Positions 24,490-34,720 of a DNA stretch of 41,310 nucleotides are shown here, one piece after another. The stretch is from the NCBI GenBank assembly GCA_903839845.1, contig CAIMEA010000207.1, forward strand, positions 1 to 41,310. The letters are read 5' to 3'. Source of the DNA: an uncultured Hyphomicrobiales bacterium. Lineage in GTDB: Bacteria > Pseudomonadota > Alphaproteobacteria > Rhizobiales > Xanthobacteraceae. The stretch's first letter is position 1; every line of letters begins with the position of its first letter. Position numbers and translations under genes: made by a program. Below the pieces are notes generated by a model. It did no database searches and had not been told where the DNA came from. It worked only from the letters and a program-made list of their open reading frames with translations.

Positions 24490-24750
24490 CTAGGCTTTTT
24501 CCACCGCGAAGGGTTCTTCGCTGCCTTCGAACAACTGGATCGGGTGTCCCGGCATGATGGTCGAGATGGCGTGCTTGTAGACCAATTGGGAATGACCATC
24601 GCGGCGCAACAGCACACAGAAATTGTCGAACCAGGTGACGACGCCCTGCAACTTCACGCCATTGACCAGAAATATGGTGAGCGGGATTTTTGCCTTGCGG
24701 ACGTGATTGAGAAAAGTGTCTTGCAGGTTTTGTGCACGTTCGGCTGCCAT
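24490..24750 (-). CDS. hfq: RNA chaperone Hfq
   Basis: Hfq forms a hexameric Sm-like ring that pairs small RNAs with mRNAs. The 86-residue protein contains Sm1 ([35 protein letters not shown] in two overlapping parts) and Sm2 with the family YKHAIST motif. The short C-terminal tail is normal for rhizobia. The ATG at 24750 was preferred over an in-frame ATG at 24777, because rhizobial Hfq begins [12 protein letters not shown] 253-base gap to the upstream aminotransferase suggests its own promoter. It is followed without gap by hflX. In related bacteria Hfq affects nitrogen regulation, consistent with its place after ntrYX. Confidence 0.96.
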   Translation of the reverse strand: MAAERAQNLQDTFLNHVRKAKIPLTIFLVNGVKLQGVVTWFDNFCVLLRRDGHSQLVYKHAISTIMPGHPIQLFEGSEEPFAVEKA

Positions 24751-25003
24751 GGCCTCGTTCCATTTTTTAGCTCGCATCTTAACGCGCGAGACAATCGTTG
24801 CCCTTTATCCTTCAACATGTCCTGCGGGCATGCACCGCCTGCCCGACGCAAGCCGGTTTGAAGTTTGGGAACCGGTATTAGATGGCAGGGCGCTTCCCGG
24901 CGCAAGCAGAAGTTCGCGGGCAGTGCGGCAAGTCGCTGAAATAAATGTGATTTTCACCCATATTCACAACGATTTGGCGGCTTTTGCCGGCCGCCGCAGC
25001 GCC

Positions 25004-25861
25004 TCAGCTGAATTCCGCCTGGCTGTGATAATCGCGGCGCAAGGCAGAGGCAATCAGGCCCGGGGCGCCATTGCCGATTGGGCGGCCGTCAATTTGAACA
25101 ACCGGCATGACGAGCTGGCTTGCCGACGTGACGAAGGCCTCACGCGCGGCATAGGCCTCCTCGACGGTAAAAGGCCGCTCCTCGAAGCCAAGACCCTCGC
25201 GGGCGATCAGGTCGATGACAACCGAGCGGGTGATACCCGGCAGGATGTCGCCCGACAGTGGACGGGTGACGAGCTTGCCGTCGCGGGTGACGATCCAGGC
25301 ATTCGACGAGGCGCCTTCGGTGACGCGGCCTTGCTCGTCGACCAGCCAGGCCTCCTTGGCGCCCTGCTCGCGCGCCGCCTGCTTGGCCAGCACGTTGGGA
25401 AGCAGTGCCACCGATTTAATATCGACGCGCTGCCAGCGCAGGTCCGGCATGGTTACGACGGCGATGCCGTCGGCCGCTTGCTTCTCCAGTTTCACAGTGT
25501 CGTGGCTGCGCGCGGTGACGACGATGGACGGGCGCGTGCCGTCGGGTGGAAACGGAAAATCGCGCCGCATCTCGCCGCGCGTCACCTGGACATAGACGAT
25601 GCCGTCGCGTACGCGGTTGCGCCGCACCGTCTCGCGCATGACGATGCCGAGCGCTTTCGGCGTCATCGGATGTGCCATGCGCAGCTCACGCAAGGAACGG
25701 TCGAGCCGCGCCATGTGGCGGCGCTCGTCGACCAGACGCAAGCCCCTCACCTCGCAGACTTCATAAACGCCGTCGGCGAACTGATAGCCGCGATCCTCAA
25801 TGCCAACCATGGCTTGTGCGTGCGGGACATATTGGCCGTTGACGTAAGCGATGCGCGACAT
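25004..25861 (-). CDS. dat: class IV PLP aminotransferase, D-amino-acid transaminase-like
   Basis: A 285-residue fold-type IV aminotransferase. The PLP lysine is in VDIKSVALLPNV (Lys149), just as in D-amino acid transaminases, and the entry segment GIEDRGYQFADGVYEV is typical. The segment EGASSNAWIV binds the cofactor phosphate. It probably interconverts D-alanine and D-glutamate with their oxo acids, feeding peptidoglycan; a branched-chain or ADC-lyase-like specificity cannot be excluded. It lies nine bases after ntrX on the same strand and is likely part of the ntrYX transcript, an arrangement common in Bradyrhizobium relatives. Confidence 0.88.
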   Translation of the reverse strand: MSRIAYVNGQYVPHAQAMVGIEDRGYQFADGVYEVCEVRGLRLVDERRHMARLDRSLRELRMAHPMTPKALGIVMRETVRRNRVRDGIVYVQVTRGEMRRDFPFPPDGTRPSIVVTARSHDTVKLEKQAADGIAVVTMPDLRWQRVDIKSVALLPNVLAKQAAREQGAKEAWLVDEQGRVTEGASSNAWIVTRDGKLVTRPLSGDILPGITRSVVIDLIAREGLGFEERPFTVEEAYAAREAFVTSASQLVMPVVQIDGRPIGNGAPGLIASALRRDYHSQAEFS

Positions 25862-25870
25862 TGAAGAGTC

Positions 25871-27238
25871 TCAACCGATACCGAGGGCTTTGAGCTTGCG
25901 ATGCAGCGCCGAGCGCTCCATGCCGACGAACTCGGCGGTGCGCGAGATGTTGCCGCCGAAGCGGGAAATCTGCGCCACCAGATATTCGCGTTCGAACACT
26001 TCGCGCGCGTCGCGCAACGGCAGGCCCATCAATTGCTCGCCGCCAGCGCCATTCGGCATCGCCGGCACCATCGAGCCGACATCGGGCGGCAGCATCGAGG
26101 CATCGAGCACGGCGTCCGGATCGCCGCCGGCCAAAATCATCAGGCGCTCGATATTGTTGCGCAGCTGGCGCACATTGCCCGGCCAGCTATGCGACTGCAA
26201 AACCGCCATGGCGTCGTCGCCGATGCGGCGCTTCGGCAAGCCGCTGCCTTGCGAAATCTGGTCCATGAAATAGTCGATCAGTTCGGGGATATCGTCGCGC
26301 CGCTCGGCTAAAGGCGGCACGCGGATCGGCACCACCGACAGACGGTGATAAAGGTCCTCGCGGAACGTACCTTCGGCGATCGCCACTTCGAGATTGCGCG
26401 AGGTCGACGCAACGATGCGCACATCGACGGCAACCTTGGTGCTGCCGCCGACGCGCTGAAAGGTCTGATCGACCAGAACGCGCAAGATCTTGTTCTGTGT
26501 TTCGCGCGGCAGGTCGGCGACGTCGTCGATAAACAAGGTGCCGCCATGCGCGTCTTCCAGCGCACCCAGTTTGCGCCCGTCACTGCCATTGGCCTCGACG
26601 CCGAACAATTCGGGTTCCATGCGCTCCGGCGTGATCGCGGCGGCATTGATGACGATGAACGGCCCACCGGCGCGCGCCGACAATTGATGCAGCGTGCGGG
26701 CCGCCAATTCCTTGCCGGCGCCGGAAGGCCCGACGATCAGCACGCGGCTATTGGTCGGCGCGACGCGCTCGATCGCCTGACGCAGCACCGACATGACCGC
26801 AGACTTGCCGACCAGGGTCGACGGTTGCGGCGCCAGTTGCTTGAGCTGCTTGACCTCGCGCTTGAGCCGCGAGGTTTCCAGTGCGCGATCGGCGACCAGC
26901 ACCAGCCGGTCCGCCTTGAATGGCTTTTCGATAAAGTCATAGGCGCCGTGCTTGATGGCGGCGACGGCGGTTTCGATATTGCCGTGGCCGGAAATCATGA
27001 CGATGGGGATTTCCGGATGCTCGGCTTTGAGAATATCGAGCAACTGCAGACCGTCGAGCTTGGAGCCCTGCAGCCAGATATCGAGGAAAATCAGGTGCGG
27101 CCGCCGCGCCACGATCGAGGCCAGCGCATCGTCGCTGTTGCGCGCGGTGCGCGCGACATAGCCTTCGTCTTCCAGGATACCGGCGACCAGGTCGCGGATA
27201 TCGGCTTCGTCATCGACGATGAGAATTTCTGCGGCCAT
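25871..27238 (-). CDS. ntrX: nitrogen assimilation response regulator NtrX
   Basis: A 455-residue NtrC-like regulator paired with NtrY. The receiver domain has acidic pocket DDE at 9-11 and phospho-acceptor Asp53. The AAA+ domain has Walker A GPSGAGKE and Walker B LFIDDVADL. Where sigma-54 activators have GAFTGA, this protein reads ELFGVEANGSDGRKLGALED, so the sigma-54 contact loop is missing. That is known for NtrX of several alphaproteobacteria and implies action without sigma-54 opening activity. The C-terminal Fis-type helix-turn-helix (ISRTAEFVGMERSALHRKLKALG) binds DNA. It starts six bases after the ntrY stop. Confidence 0.95.
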   Translation of the reverse strand: MAAEILIVDDEADIRDLVAGILEDEGYVARTARNSDDALASIVARRPHLIFLDIWLQGSKLDGLQLLDILKAEHPEIPIVMISGHGNIETAVAAIKHGAYDFIEKPFKADRLVLVADRALETSRLKREVKQLKQLAPQPSTLVGKSAVMSVLRQAIERVAPTNSRVLIVGPSGAGKELAARTLHQLSARAGGPFIVINAAAITPERMEPELFGVEANGSDGRKLGALEDAHGGTLFIDDVADLPRETQNKILRVLVDQTFQRVGGSTKVAVDVRIVASTSRNLEVAIAEGTFREDLYHRLSVVPIRVPPLAERRDDIPELIDYFMDQISQGSGLPKRRIGDDAMAVLQSHSWPGNVRQLRNNIERLMILAGGDPDAVLDASMLPPDVGSMVPAMPNGAGGEQLMGLPLRDAREVFEREYLVAQISRFGGNISRTAEFVGMERSALHRKLKALGIG

Positions 27239-27244
27239 ACTATT

Positions 27245-29557
27245 CTACTCGTTCAACGTCAGTTGCGGCGAAGACTGTGTCGCCATCGCGCTTTCGGTTC
27301 CAAAGGATGGCGGGTTCGCCGCCGCCGCCGGTACGTTCGTCTCGGGTTTGCCGGCGGCGGAAAACCGCATGCGCACCCAGGCGCCGCGCACGTTCGCGGC
27401 ACTGCCCGGAATTCGGTCGGCGGCGTCGCGCAGTTCGATAGTGCCGCCATGTTCTTCGACGATGCGGCCGACAATGGCCAGGCCCAGGCCGGTGCCTTTC
27501 TCGCGTGTCGTGACATAGGGCTCGATCAACCGGCTGCGGTTTTCCTTCGGCAGGCCGATGCCATTATCGACGACATCGATGACGATGTTGCCGCCTTCGC
27601 GCGCGGCGTAGAGGTGAATCTTGCCTTTGCCGAGTTCCTCCGGCGGCACCGCGGCGATCGCCTCGGTGGCGTTCTTGATCAGATTGGTCAGCGCCTGCGA
27701 AATCAGCCGGCGGTCGAATTGCGCCGTCATCGGGCTTTCTGCGATGTCGGTGTCGATATCGATCTCGGCATTGCCGACGCGCATCAGGAACACCGCCTGG
27801 CGCACGGTGTCGGCGACGTCCTCGGCCTGGATCACCGGCTTTGGCATGCGCGCGAATTTGGAGAACTCATCGACCATGCGCCGGATGTCGTCGACCTGGC
27901 GGATAATGGTGTCGGTGCATTGTTCGAAGATGGCGCGATCCTCGACGATCACCTTGCCGTATTTGCGGCGCAGCCGTTCGGCCGACAGCTGAATCGGCGT
28001 CAGCGGGTTCTTGATCTCATGCGCGATGCGCCGCGCAATGTCGGCCCAGGCCGAGGTGCGCTGCGCGGCGACCAGTTCGGTGATGTCGTCCAGCGTAATG
28101 ACATAGCCGTGGTCGGCTTCGGCGGATTGCTCGCCGGTGACGCGCACCGACAGATTTCGTTCGCGGCCATTGCGCGCGATGGTGACCTGATCCTGGGTGC
28201 GCGCGCCGGTGGTGGCGGCAAACATGATGTCCGCCAGTTCCGGAAATACTTCGTTGAGCGGCTTGCCGAGCGCCTCGTCCTCGCTGCGGCCGATCAGCTT
28301 TTCCGCCGAGCGGTTAAGAATGCGCACGAGACCGTGGCTGTCGACGCCGACGACGCCGGCCGAAGCGCCGGCCAGCACCGCTTCGGTGAAACGCCGCCTG
28401 GTATCGATGACGTCGCGGGCGCGCACCAGATCGTCGCGCTGTGTGCGCAGTTCCTGGGTCATGCGGTTGAAGGTCTCGCCGAGATGAGCAAGATCGCCCT
28501 CCGCCGGCCGCACTGGCACGCGTACGAACAGATTGCCTTCCGACACCGCGTTGGCGGCGCCGATCAGGCGACGGATCGGCGCCACCAGTTTATTGGCGAA
28601 GTTGAATCCGATCCACACCGCCGACAACAGCACGATCAGTGCGATCACCGTGTACATCAGCGCGAAGGCGACCTGGACGCCGACGCGGCGCGCCTCGATC
28701 GCAGTGTATTCGTTGACGCTCTTCTGCGTCTCCCGCAGCTGCGGCACGACGCGCGGATCGAGCAGCCGCGTCACGTATAGATAGCGGTTATCGAAATTCG
28801 GCAATTTGACGATGGCCGCGACGTAATTGGTGTCGGGCAGCAACACCAGCTGCGGCTCCTTGTCGCTGATATTCGGCAGCGCCTCGCGCGGCGGCAACGC
28901 GAATGTCAGGTTCGTCTTGACGTCGGCACGGCCAACCACGTTGAGATCGGAATCGAGCACGATGACAGCGCCGAGGCCGCGCACCGCCGCCTGGAAGGTC
29001 AGAAACTCATTGAGCTTTTCCGGGTCTTGATCGACCACGGCCTTGGCGCGCGACAGTTCGATGGCCACCACCAGAATATCGGAGCGCACGATCTGGGCAT
29101 GTTCGTTGAGATAGGCTTGCGCCACGATCAGCGAATTTTCGATCGCCGCGCGCGTGCGGGTCGAAAACAGGCGGTCGAGGCCGCGGTCGAGGGTGACGCT
29201 GGCGACGATGGCGACCAGGATGGCGGGCGCCGCGGCGATCAGCGAGAACAGGCCGACGATGCGGACATGCAGCTTGGCAGCGGCCCGTCCTGAGCGGCGC
29301 GCCTGCACCACCTGCCAGACCTCGCGCACGATGATCGCCAGCAGCAGGACGACGCTCGCGGCGTTGACCAGCAACAAGGTGACGACGACGTAATGGGTCG
29401 GCGACACCGGCGTCAGATCGGCCAAGACGACGAAGGTGACGAAGGCCGACAACAGCGCCAGGGCGACCGCCAACGGCCCCATGATCCGCCGCTCCTCGCG
29501 CCGCGCCAGCGCGGACGAAAGCCCTGAATCCGCGGTCGTTGGCTGATCGACGCTCAT
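27245..29557 (-). CDS. ntrY: membrane sensor histidine kinase NtrY
   Basis: A 770-residue sensor linked to nitrogen and redox/oxygen signalling. Hydrophobic helices lie near 25-48, 54-78 and 98-122, then a periplasmic region to about 290 and another helix near 293-318. A HAMP segment follows (about 320-375) and a PAS domain (about 385-495). The phospho-acceptor is His513 in [21 protein letters not shown]. The ATPase domain has N box NLIKNATEAI, DNGIGLPKE and GTGLGLAIV. It probably phosphorylates NtrX. It is preceded by a 168-base gap after the LLM gene, so it likely has its own promoter instead of being read through from ntrBC. Confidence 0.95.
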   Translation of the reverse strand: MSVDQPTTADSGLSSALARREERRIMGPLAVALALLSAFVTFVVLADLTPVSPTHYVVVTLLLVNAASVVLLLAIIVREVWQVVQARRSGRAAAKLHVRIVGLFSLIAAAPAILVAIVASVTLDRGLDRLFSTRTRAAIENSLIVAQAYLNEHAQIVRSDILVVAIELSRAKAVVDQDPEKLNEFLTFQAAVRGLGAVIVLDSDLNVVGRADVKTNLTFALPPREALPNISDKEPQLVLLPDTNYVAAIVKLPNFDNRYLYVTRLLDPRVVPQLRETQKSVNEYTAIEARRVGVQVAFALMYTVIALIVLLSAVWIGFNFANKLVAPIRRLIGAANAVSEGNLFVRVPVRPAEGDLAHLGETFNRMTQELRTQRDDLVRARDVIDTRRRFTEAVLAGASAGVVGVDSHGLVRILNRSAEKLIGRSEDEALGKPLNEVFPELADIMFAATTGARTQDQVTIARNGRERNLSVRVTGEQSAEADHGYVITLDDITELVAAQRTSAWADIARRIAHEIKNPLTPIQLSAERLRRKYGKVIVEDRAIFEQCTDTIIRQVDDIRRMVDEFSKFARMPKPVIQAEDVADTVRQAVFLMRVGNAEIDIDTDIAESPMTAQFDRRLISQALTNLIKNATEAIAAVPPEELGKGKIHLYAAREGGNIVIDVVDNGIGLPKENRSRLIEPYVTTREKGTGLGLAIVGRIVEEHGGTIELRDAADRIPGSAANVRGAWVRMRFSAAGKPETNVPAAAANPPSFGTESAMATQSSPQLTLNE

Positions 29558-29651
29558 GCGGTTTTGAGGTCCCTTGGCAGCACAATGGCGGGCATGGCGA
29601 AGCAGGCAATGCCGGCGAAGGCAGAACCTTCATCGACGTTGATGCTTTTAT

Positions 29652-29666
29652 ACAACAATGTTGCCA
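29652..29666 (-). promoter_or_regulatory. candidate sigma-54 promoter upstream of ntrY
   Basis: On the minus strand TGGCAACATTGTTGT has the -24/-12 layout TGGCA(C)-N5-TTG(C), with the key GG and TTG kept but the final GC reading GT. It lies 95 bases before the ntrY ATG. A TATAAA directly downstream offers a sigma-70 alternative (TTGTCG with a 19-base spacer). Control of ntrY by NtrC through sigma-54 would be plausible but is inferred. Confidence 0.3.
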
Positions 29667-29725
29667 AAATACGACAAGACTGCGGCGCCAAAGCACAGTC
29701 TCGGTTAATGCACCGGGAAAGCGCT

Positions 29726-30769
29726 TTAGCCGGCTGCCGCGCCGACCATTTCCCGCACCAGTGGCGCGACCTTGCGGCCGTACAGCTCGATGCAGCGCAT
29801 CATCTTGGCGTGCGGCAACGGGCCGGCCGAGTATTTCATGTCGAAACGGGAGGCGCCGAGCGTTGTGACGGTCGCGGCGATCTTGCGGGCCACGGTTTCG
29901 GGCGAGCCGACATAAAGCGAGCCATGCGCGATCTCGCGCTCGAACTCGGCCGGGCCGAACGGGGCCCAGCCGCGCTCGGCGCCGATTTTGTCGCGCATGC
30001 GCTTGTAGTCGGCGAACAGCTCCTCGCGCGCCAGCGCATCGGTTTCGGCGACGTAGCCGTGCGAGTGGACGCCGACCGGCAGCATCGGCTTGCCCTCTTG
30101 CGCGAGCGCGCGCTTGTACAGATCGACAAAGGGCGCAAAGCGCGCCGGGTCGCCGCCGATGATCGCCAGCATCATCGGGAAACCGTAATGCGCCGCGCGC
30201 ACCACCGACTCCGGCGTGCCGCCGACGCCGATCCAGGTGGTCAGCGTGCCGGATTCGGTTTTCGGGAAGATCGGCTGTTTGCCGAGCGGCGCGCGGGTGC
30301 GGCCCTGCCAGGTGACCGGCTGCTGCTTGATCACCTGCGCGTAGAGATCGAGCTTCTCGTTGAACAGTTCCTCGTATTGATTGAGGTCGAAGCCGAACAA
30401 CGGAAACGACTCGATGAACGAGCCGCGGCCGAGGATCACTTCGGCGCGGCCGTTCGAGACGGCGTCGAGCGTGGCGAAGCGCTGATAGACGCGGATTGGA
30501 TCGTCGGACGACAGCACGGTGACCGCCGAACCGAGCCGAATGCGTTTGGTGCGGGCTGCGATCGCGGCCAGCACCATCTCGGGCGAAGCCACAGCGAAGT
30601 CGGCGCGATGATGTTCGCCGACGCCGAGAAAATCGACGCCGGCCTCATCGGCCAGCACGCCCTCCTCGACCAGATCGCGGATTACCTGCGCGGGGTGTTG
30701 CGGCTTGCCGTCGAGTCCGTCGGTGACGTCGCCGAATGTGTCGAGGCCAAGTTCGATGGGTGCAGGCAT
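29726..30769 (-). CDS. LLM class (luciferase-like) flavin-dependent oxidoreductase
   Basis: A 347-residue TIM-barrel protein of the bacterial luciferase-like monooxygenase superfamily, using FMNH2 or F420. Family segments include the N-terminal LGLDTFGDVT, ADEAGVDFLGVGEHHRADFAVASPE, LGSAVTVLSSDDPIRVYQRFATLDAVSNGR and a C-terminal GSPETVARKI. The FMN- versus F420-type and substrate cannot be judged here; FMN is likelier in proteobacteria. It lies between ntrC and ntrY, which are normally adjacent, and its leader starts inside a 90-base palindromic repeat. The ribosome-binding site is weak: GGGGA lies about 11 bases before the ATG, from the repeat's edge. It is probably an insertion into the ntr cluster. 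Confidence 0.9.
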   Translation of the reverse strand: MPAPIELGLDTFGDVTDGLDGKPQHPAQVIRDLVEEGVLADEAGVDFLGVGEHHRADFAVASPEMVLAAIAARTKRIRLGSAVTVLSSDDPIRVYQRFATLDAVSNGRAEVILGRGSFIESFPLFGFDLNQYEELFNEKLDLYAQVIKQQPVTWQGRTRAPLGKQPIFPKTESGTLTTWIGVGGTPESVVRAAHYGFPMMLAIIGGDPARFAPFVDLYKRALAQEGKPMLPVGVHSHGYVAETDALAREELFADYKRMRDKIGAERGWAPFGPAEFEREIAHGSLYVGSPETVARKIAATVTTLGASRFDMKYSAGPLPHAKMMRCIELYGRKVAPLVREMVGAAAG

Positions 30770-30781
30770 AATGGATTACAA

Positions 30782-30871
30782 TCCCCGTCATGGCCGGGCT
30801 TGTCCCGGCCATCCACGACTTTCCTCTAATAAAGACGTGGATGCCCGGCACAAGGCCGGGCATGACGGGGA
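30782..30871. repeat. palindromic intergenic repeat (REP-like), 36-base arms
   Basis: The left arm (30782-30817) and right arm (30836-30871) are 36 bases each and imperfectly inverted, with an 18-base loop. Both ends match exactly over TCCCCGTCAT and ATCCACG; the middle of each arm is itself a smaller hairpin (GGCCGGG..CCCGGCC and GCCCGGC..GCCGGGC). This type of CCCGTCATGGCCGGG / CATCCACG element is widespread between genes in Bradyrhizobiaceae-like genomes. No second copy was found in this window. It sits 23 bases after the ntrC stop and 12 before the LLM start codon. Confidence 0.85.
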
Positions 30872-30894
30872 ATATATGGACGTGCGCGGAAAGA

Positions 30895-32337
<1,443 letters not shown>

Positions 32338-32345
32338 CGGTTACC

Positions 32346-33500
32346 TCACGGGCTCTGGACGGACGGCGCATCGTCGATGACGCCGTCGCCGCTGTAGATG
32401 GGCATCAGCACGCGGAAGGTCGTCCGCCGCGGCTGCGATTCACATTCGATAATTCCGCCGTGGTCGCCGACGATCTTGGCGACCAGAGCAAGGCCGAGGC
32501 CGCTGCCGGTCCGCTTGGTGGTGACGAAGGGATCGAACAGATGCGGCATGAGATCCTCCGGAACGCCGGGGCCGTTGTCACGCACGCAGAACTCGAGCGG
32601 CAGCGACACGCGCGCATTGGTGCCGGGCACGGCAAGCCGCACGCCGGGACGGAACGCCGTCGTCAACTGGATTTCGCCGTCGGACGCGGTCTCGCCGATC
32701 GCCTCGGCGGCGTTCTTGACCAGATTGAGAAATACCTGAATGAGCTGATCGCGGTTGGCCAGAACCGGCGGCAGCGACGGGTCGTATTCCTCGACGAATT
32801 TGATGTGCCGGGCAAAGCCGGTCTGCGCCAGCCGCTTCACGTGATCGAGCACAACGTGGATGTTGACCGGCTCGCGCTCGACCGGACGTTCGTCGGCGAA
32901 TACTTCCATGCGGTCGACCAGTTTCACGATGCGGTCGGTCTCATCGCAAATCAGTGTGGTGAGCTGGCGATCTTCGTCGCCGGCCGATTGTTCAAGCAAC
33001 TGCGCCGCGCCACGAATGCCGGACAATGGATTCTTGATTTCATGCGCCAGCATGGCGGCAAGCGCAATCACCGAGCGCGCCGCGCCGCGATGCGTCAACT
33101 GGCGGTCCATCTTGTCGGCGATGGTGCGCTCTTGCAGCATGACGATGACGTGGCCCGGATATTCCGGCAGCGGTGCGACGTGCAGATCGACCAGCCGTTC
33201 GCCCGGATTGCGCGGCGTCGCCAGATCGACCTTGTATTCGTTCACCGCCGAACCGCCGCGGCGCACCTGCTCGATCAAGGTCAGCAAAGGCGAGCCGAAC
33301 GGCACCAGATCGCGCAGCATGTTCCGGCGCAGCATCGGGATCGACGCCTCGAAGAACTGTTCGGCGGCGACATTGGCGTCGGCGATCTTGCCGTCGGCCG
33401 ATATCATCAGCACCGGATGCGGCAGCGCGTTGAGCATCGCGTCGGCCGAAACGGTCTCGCGCGCCGACAAGGTCTTCGACGAGATTTGCGCGCGGCTCAT
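32346..33500 (-). CDS. ntrB: nitrogen regulation sensor histidine kinase NtrB
   Basis: A cytoplasmic kinase/phosphatase of 384 residues that sets NtrC phosphorylation according to PII (GlnB) status. A PAS domain spans about residues 22-130. The phospho-acceptor is His153 in [24 protein letters not shown]-binding motifs are N box [20 protein letters not shown] and GSGLGLALV. No membrane segment is present. Its ATG overlaps the dusB stop by four bases (ATGA at 33497-33500), giving the classic nifR3-ntrB-ntrC operon of alphaproteobacteria. Confidence 0.96.
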   Translation of the reverse strand: MSRAQISSKTLSARETVSADAMLNALPHPVLMISADGKIADANVAAEQFFEASIPMLRRNMLRDLVPFGSPLLTLIEQVRRGGSAVNEYKVDLATPRNPGERLVDLHVAPLPEYPGHVIVMLQERTIADKMDRQLTHRGAARSVIALAAMLAHEIKNPLSGIRGAAQLLEQSAGDEDRQLTTLICDETDRIVKLVDRMEVFADERPVEREPVNIHVVLDHVKRLAQTGFARHIKFVEEYDPSLPPVLANRDQLIQVFLNLVKNAAEAIGETASDGEIQLTTAFRPGVRLAVPGTNARVSLPLEFCVRDNGPGVPEDLMPHLFDPFVTTKRTGSGLGLALVAKIVGDHGGIIECESQPRRTTFRVLMPIYSGDGVIDDAPSVQSP

Positions 33501-34552
33501 GCGGCGGCCCTCCAGTTGAAGGCGTCATAGGCCTCGGCCAGATACTGCCGTGCCAGGCGCGGCTCTTCGGCCGTGAGGACGCGGGCACGATGGAGTTTCA
33601 GCAGGTCGTCGGATGCGCCGGCGCTCTGCGCCGCCGCGTCGAGCGCCCAGGCAAGATGCTTGCGGGCGTGTTTGCGGCCGATTTTCAGACCGTGATGCGC
33701 CAGCATGTCGTCATACATCGTGTCGATCAGCGCGAGCTGTTCATGCAACGGCGGCGCGCTCTCGCGCACGCCGCTGTCGAGATAGCGCGCGACCTGACCC
33801 GGGAACCACGGCCGGCCTTGCGCGGCGCGGCCGACCATCACCGCGTCGGCGCCGGAGGCTTTGAGCGCGCGGTCGGCATCGTCGAAGGAGCGGATATCGC
33901 CATTGACGATGACGGGCACCGTCACCGCGTTTTTGACCGCGCCCACGGCGGCCCAGTCGGCGCTGCCGTCATAGAATTGGCAACGGGTGCGGCCATGCAC
34001 GGTGATCATCTTGACGCCGGCATTTTGCGCGCGGCGCGCCAGTTCGGGCGCGTTCAGCGAGGTGGTGTCCCAGCCGAGTCGCATCTTCAGCGTCACCGGC
34101 ACCTTGACCGCGTTGACCGTGGCATCGATGAGCGTCAGCGCGTGATCGAGGTCGCGCATCAGCGCCGAACCGGCCGCGCCGTTGGTCACCTGCTTGGACG
34201 GGCACCCCATATTGATATCGACGATCTGCGCGCCTTGGCCTTCGACGATGCGGGCGCCTTCGGCCATCCAGTGGGTCTCGCAGCCGGCGAGCTGGACCAC
34301 ATTGATGGCGACGCCGTCGCCGCGGCTACGCACATTGGCCTCGCGCTGGCCCAGCGCCAGGCCCGCACAGGCGGTCATTTCCGATACCACAAGCCCCGCG
34401 CCAAGGCGTTCGGCCACACGGCGGAACGGCGCATCGGTAATGCCGGACATCGGCGCCAGGATGACGCGATTCGGCACCGCGACAGGCCCGATGGTCATTG
34501 CCGGTACCTGAAAACCGTTGATTTCGCGCCCCCGGGGGCTAATGCCCATCAT
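33497..34552 (-). CDS. dusB: tRNA-dihydrouridine synthase DusB (NifR3)
   Basis: It reduces uridines in the tRNA D-loop with FMN and NADPH. The 351-residue protein has a TIM barrel with substrate-side [14 protein letters not shown] near residue 30, catalytic Cys in [25 protein letters not shown] and the FMN-phosphate segment [16 protein letters not shown]. The ATG at 34552 has AAGGTGA upstream; a second ATG follows immediately. It is first in the ntrBC operon, where rhizobial literature calls it nifR3. A sigma-70-like promoter is close upstream. Confidence 0.95.
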   Translation of the reverse strand: MMGISPRGREINGFQVPAMTIGPVAVPNRVILAPMSGITDAPFRRVAERLGAGLVVSEMTACAGLALGQREANVRSRGDGVAINVVQLAGCETHWMAEGARIVEGQGAQIVDINMGCPSKQVTNGAAGSALMRDLDHALTLIDATVNAVKVPVTLKMRLGWDTTSLNAPELARRAQNAGVKMITVHGRTRCQFYDGSADWAAVGAVKNAVTVPVIVNGDIRSFDDADRALKASGADAVMVGRAAQGRPWFPGQVARYLDSGVRESAPPLHEQLALIDTMYDDMLAHHGLKIGRKHARKHLAWALDAAAQSAGASDDLLKLHRARVLTAEEPRLARQYLAEAYDAFNWRAAA

Positions 34553-34577
34553 TTAGGCGTCACCTTTCGTTGCATAG

Positions 34578-34605
34578 AGTTTAGCCAAGATACCGGGCGG
34601 CGCAA
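34578..34605 (-). promoter_or_regulatory. candidate promoter of the dusB-ntrBC operon
   Basis: On the minus strand, TTGCGC (34600-34605) and TAAACT (34578-34583) are 16 bases apart, ending about 26 bases before the dusB start codon. This would give a short leader. No clear NtrC site (TGCAC-N-GTGCA type) was seen in the 168-base region shared with ispDF. Judged by eye only. Confidence 0.35.
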
Positions 34606-34720
34606 GTGCTGCACTGCAATATTCTGTACATGCTTAAAGGCGTGCTGCGCATAGCTCGGCCTTTTCCGGCGACGCCGGAACGCGGTAAAGCGGACGGGCA
34701 TTCACGGAGCGGCTTCTAGC

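Noticed and set aside
26345-28780. 811-codon + strand open frame opposite ntrX and ntrY
   Set aside because: Despite the length, it is a low-complexity Arg/Asp/Gly/His translation opposite two genes with complete conserved motifs.
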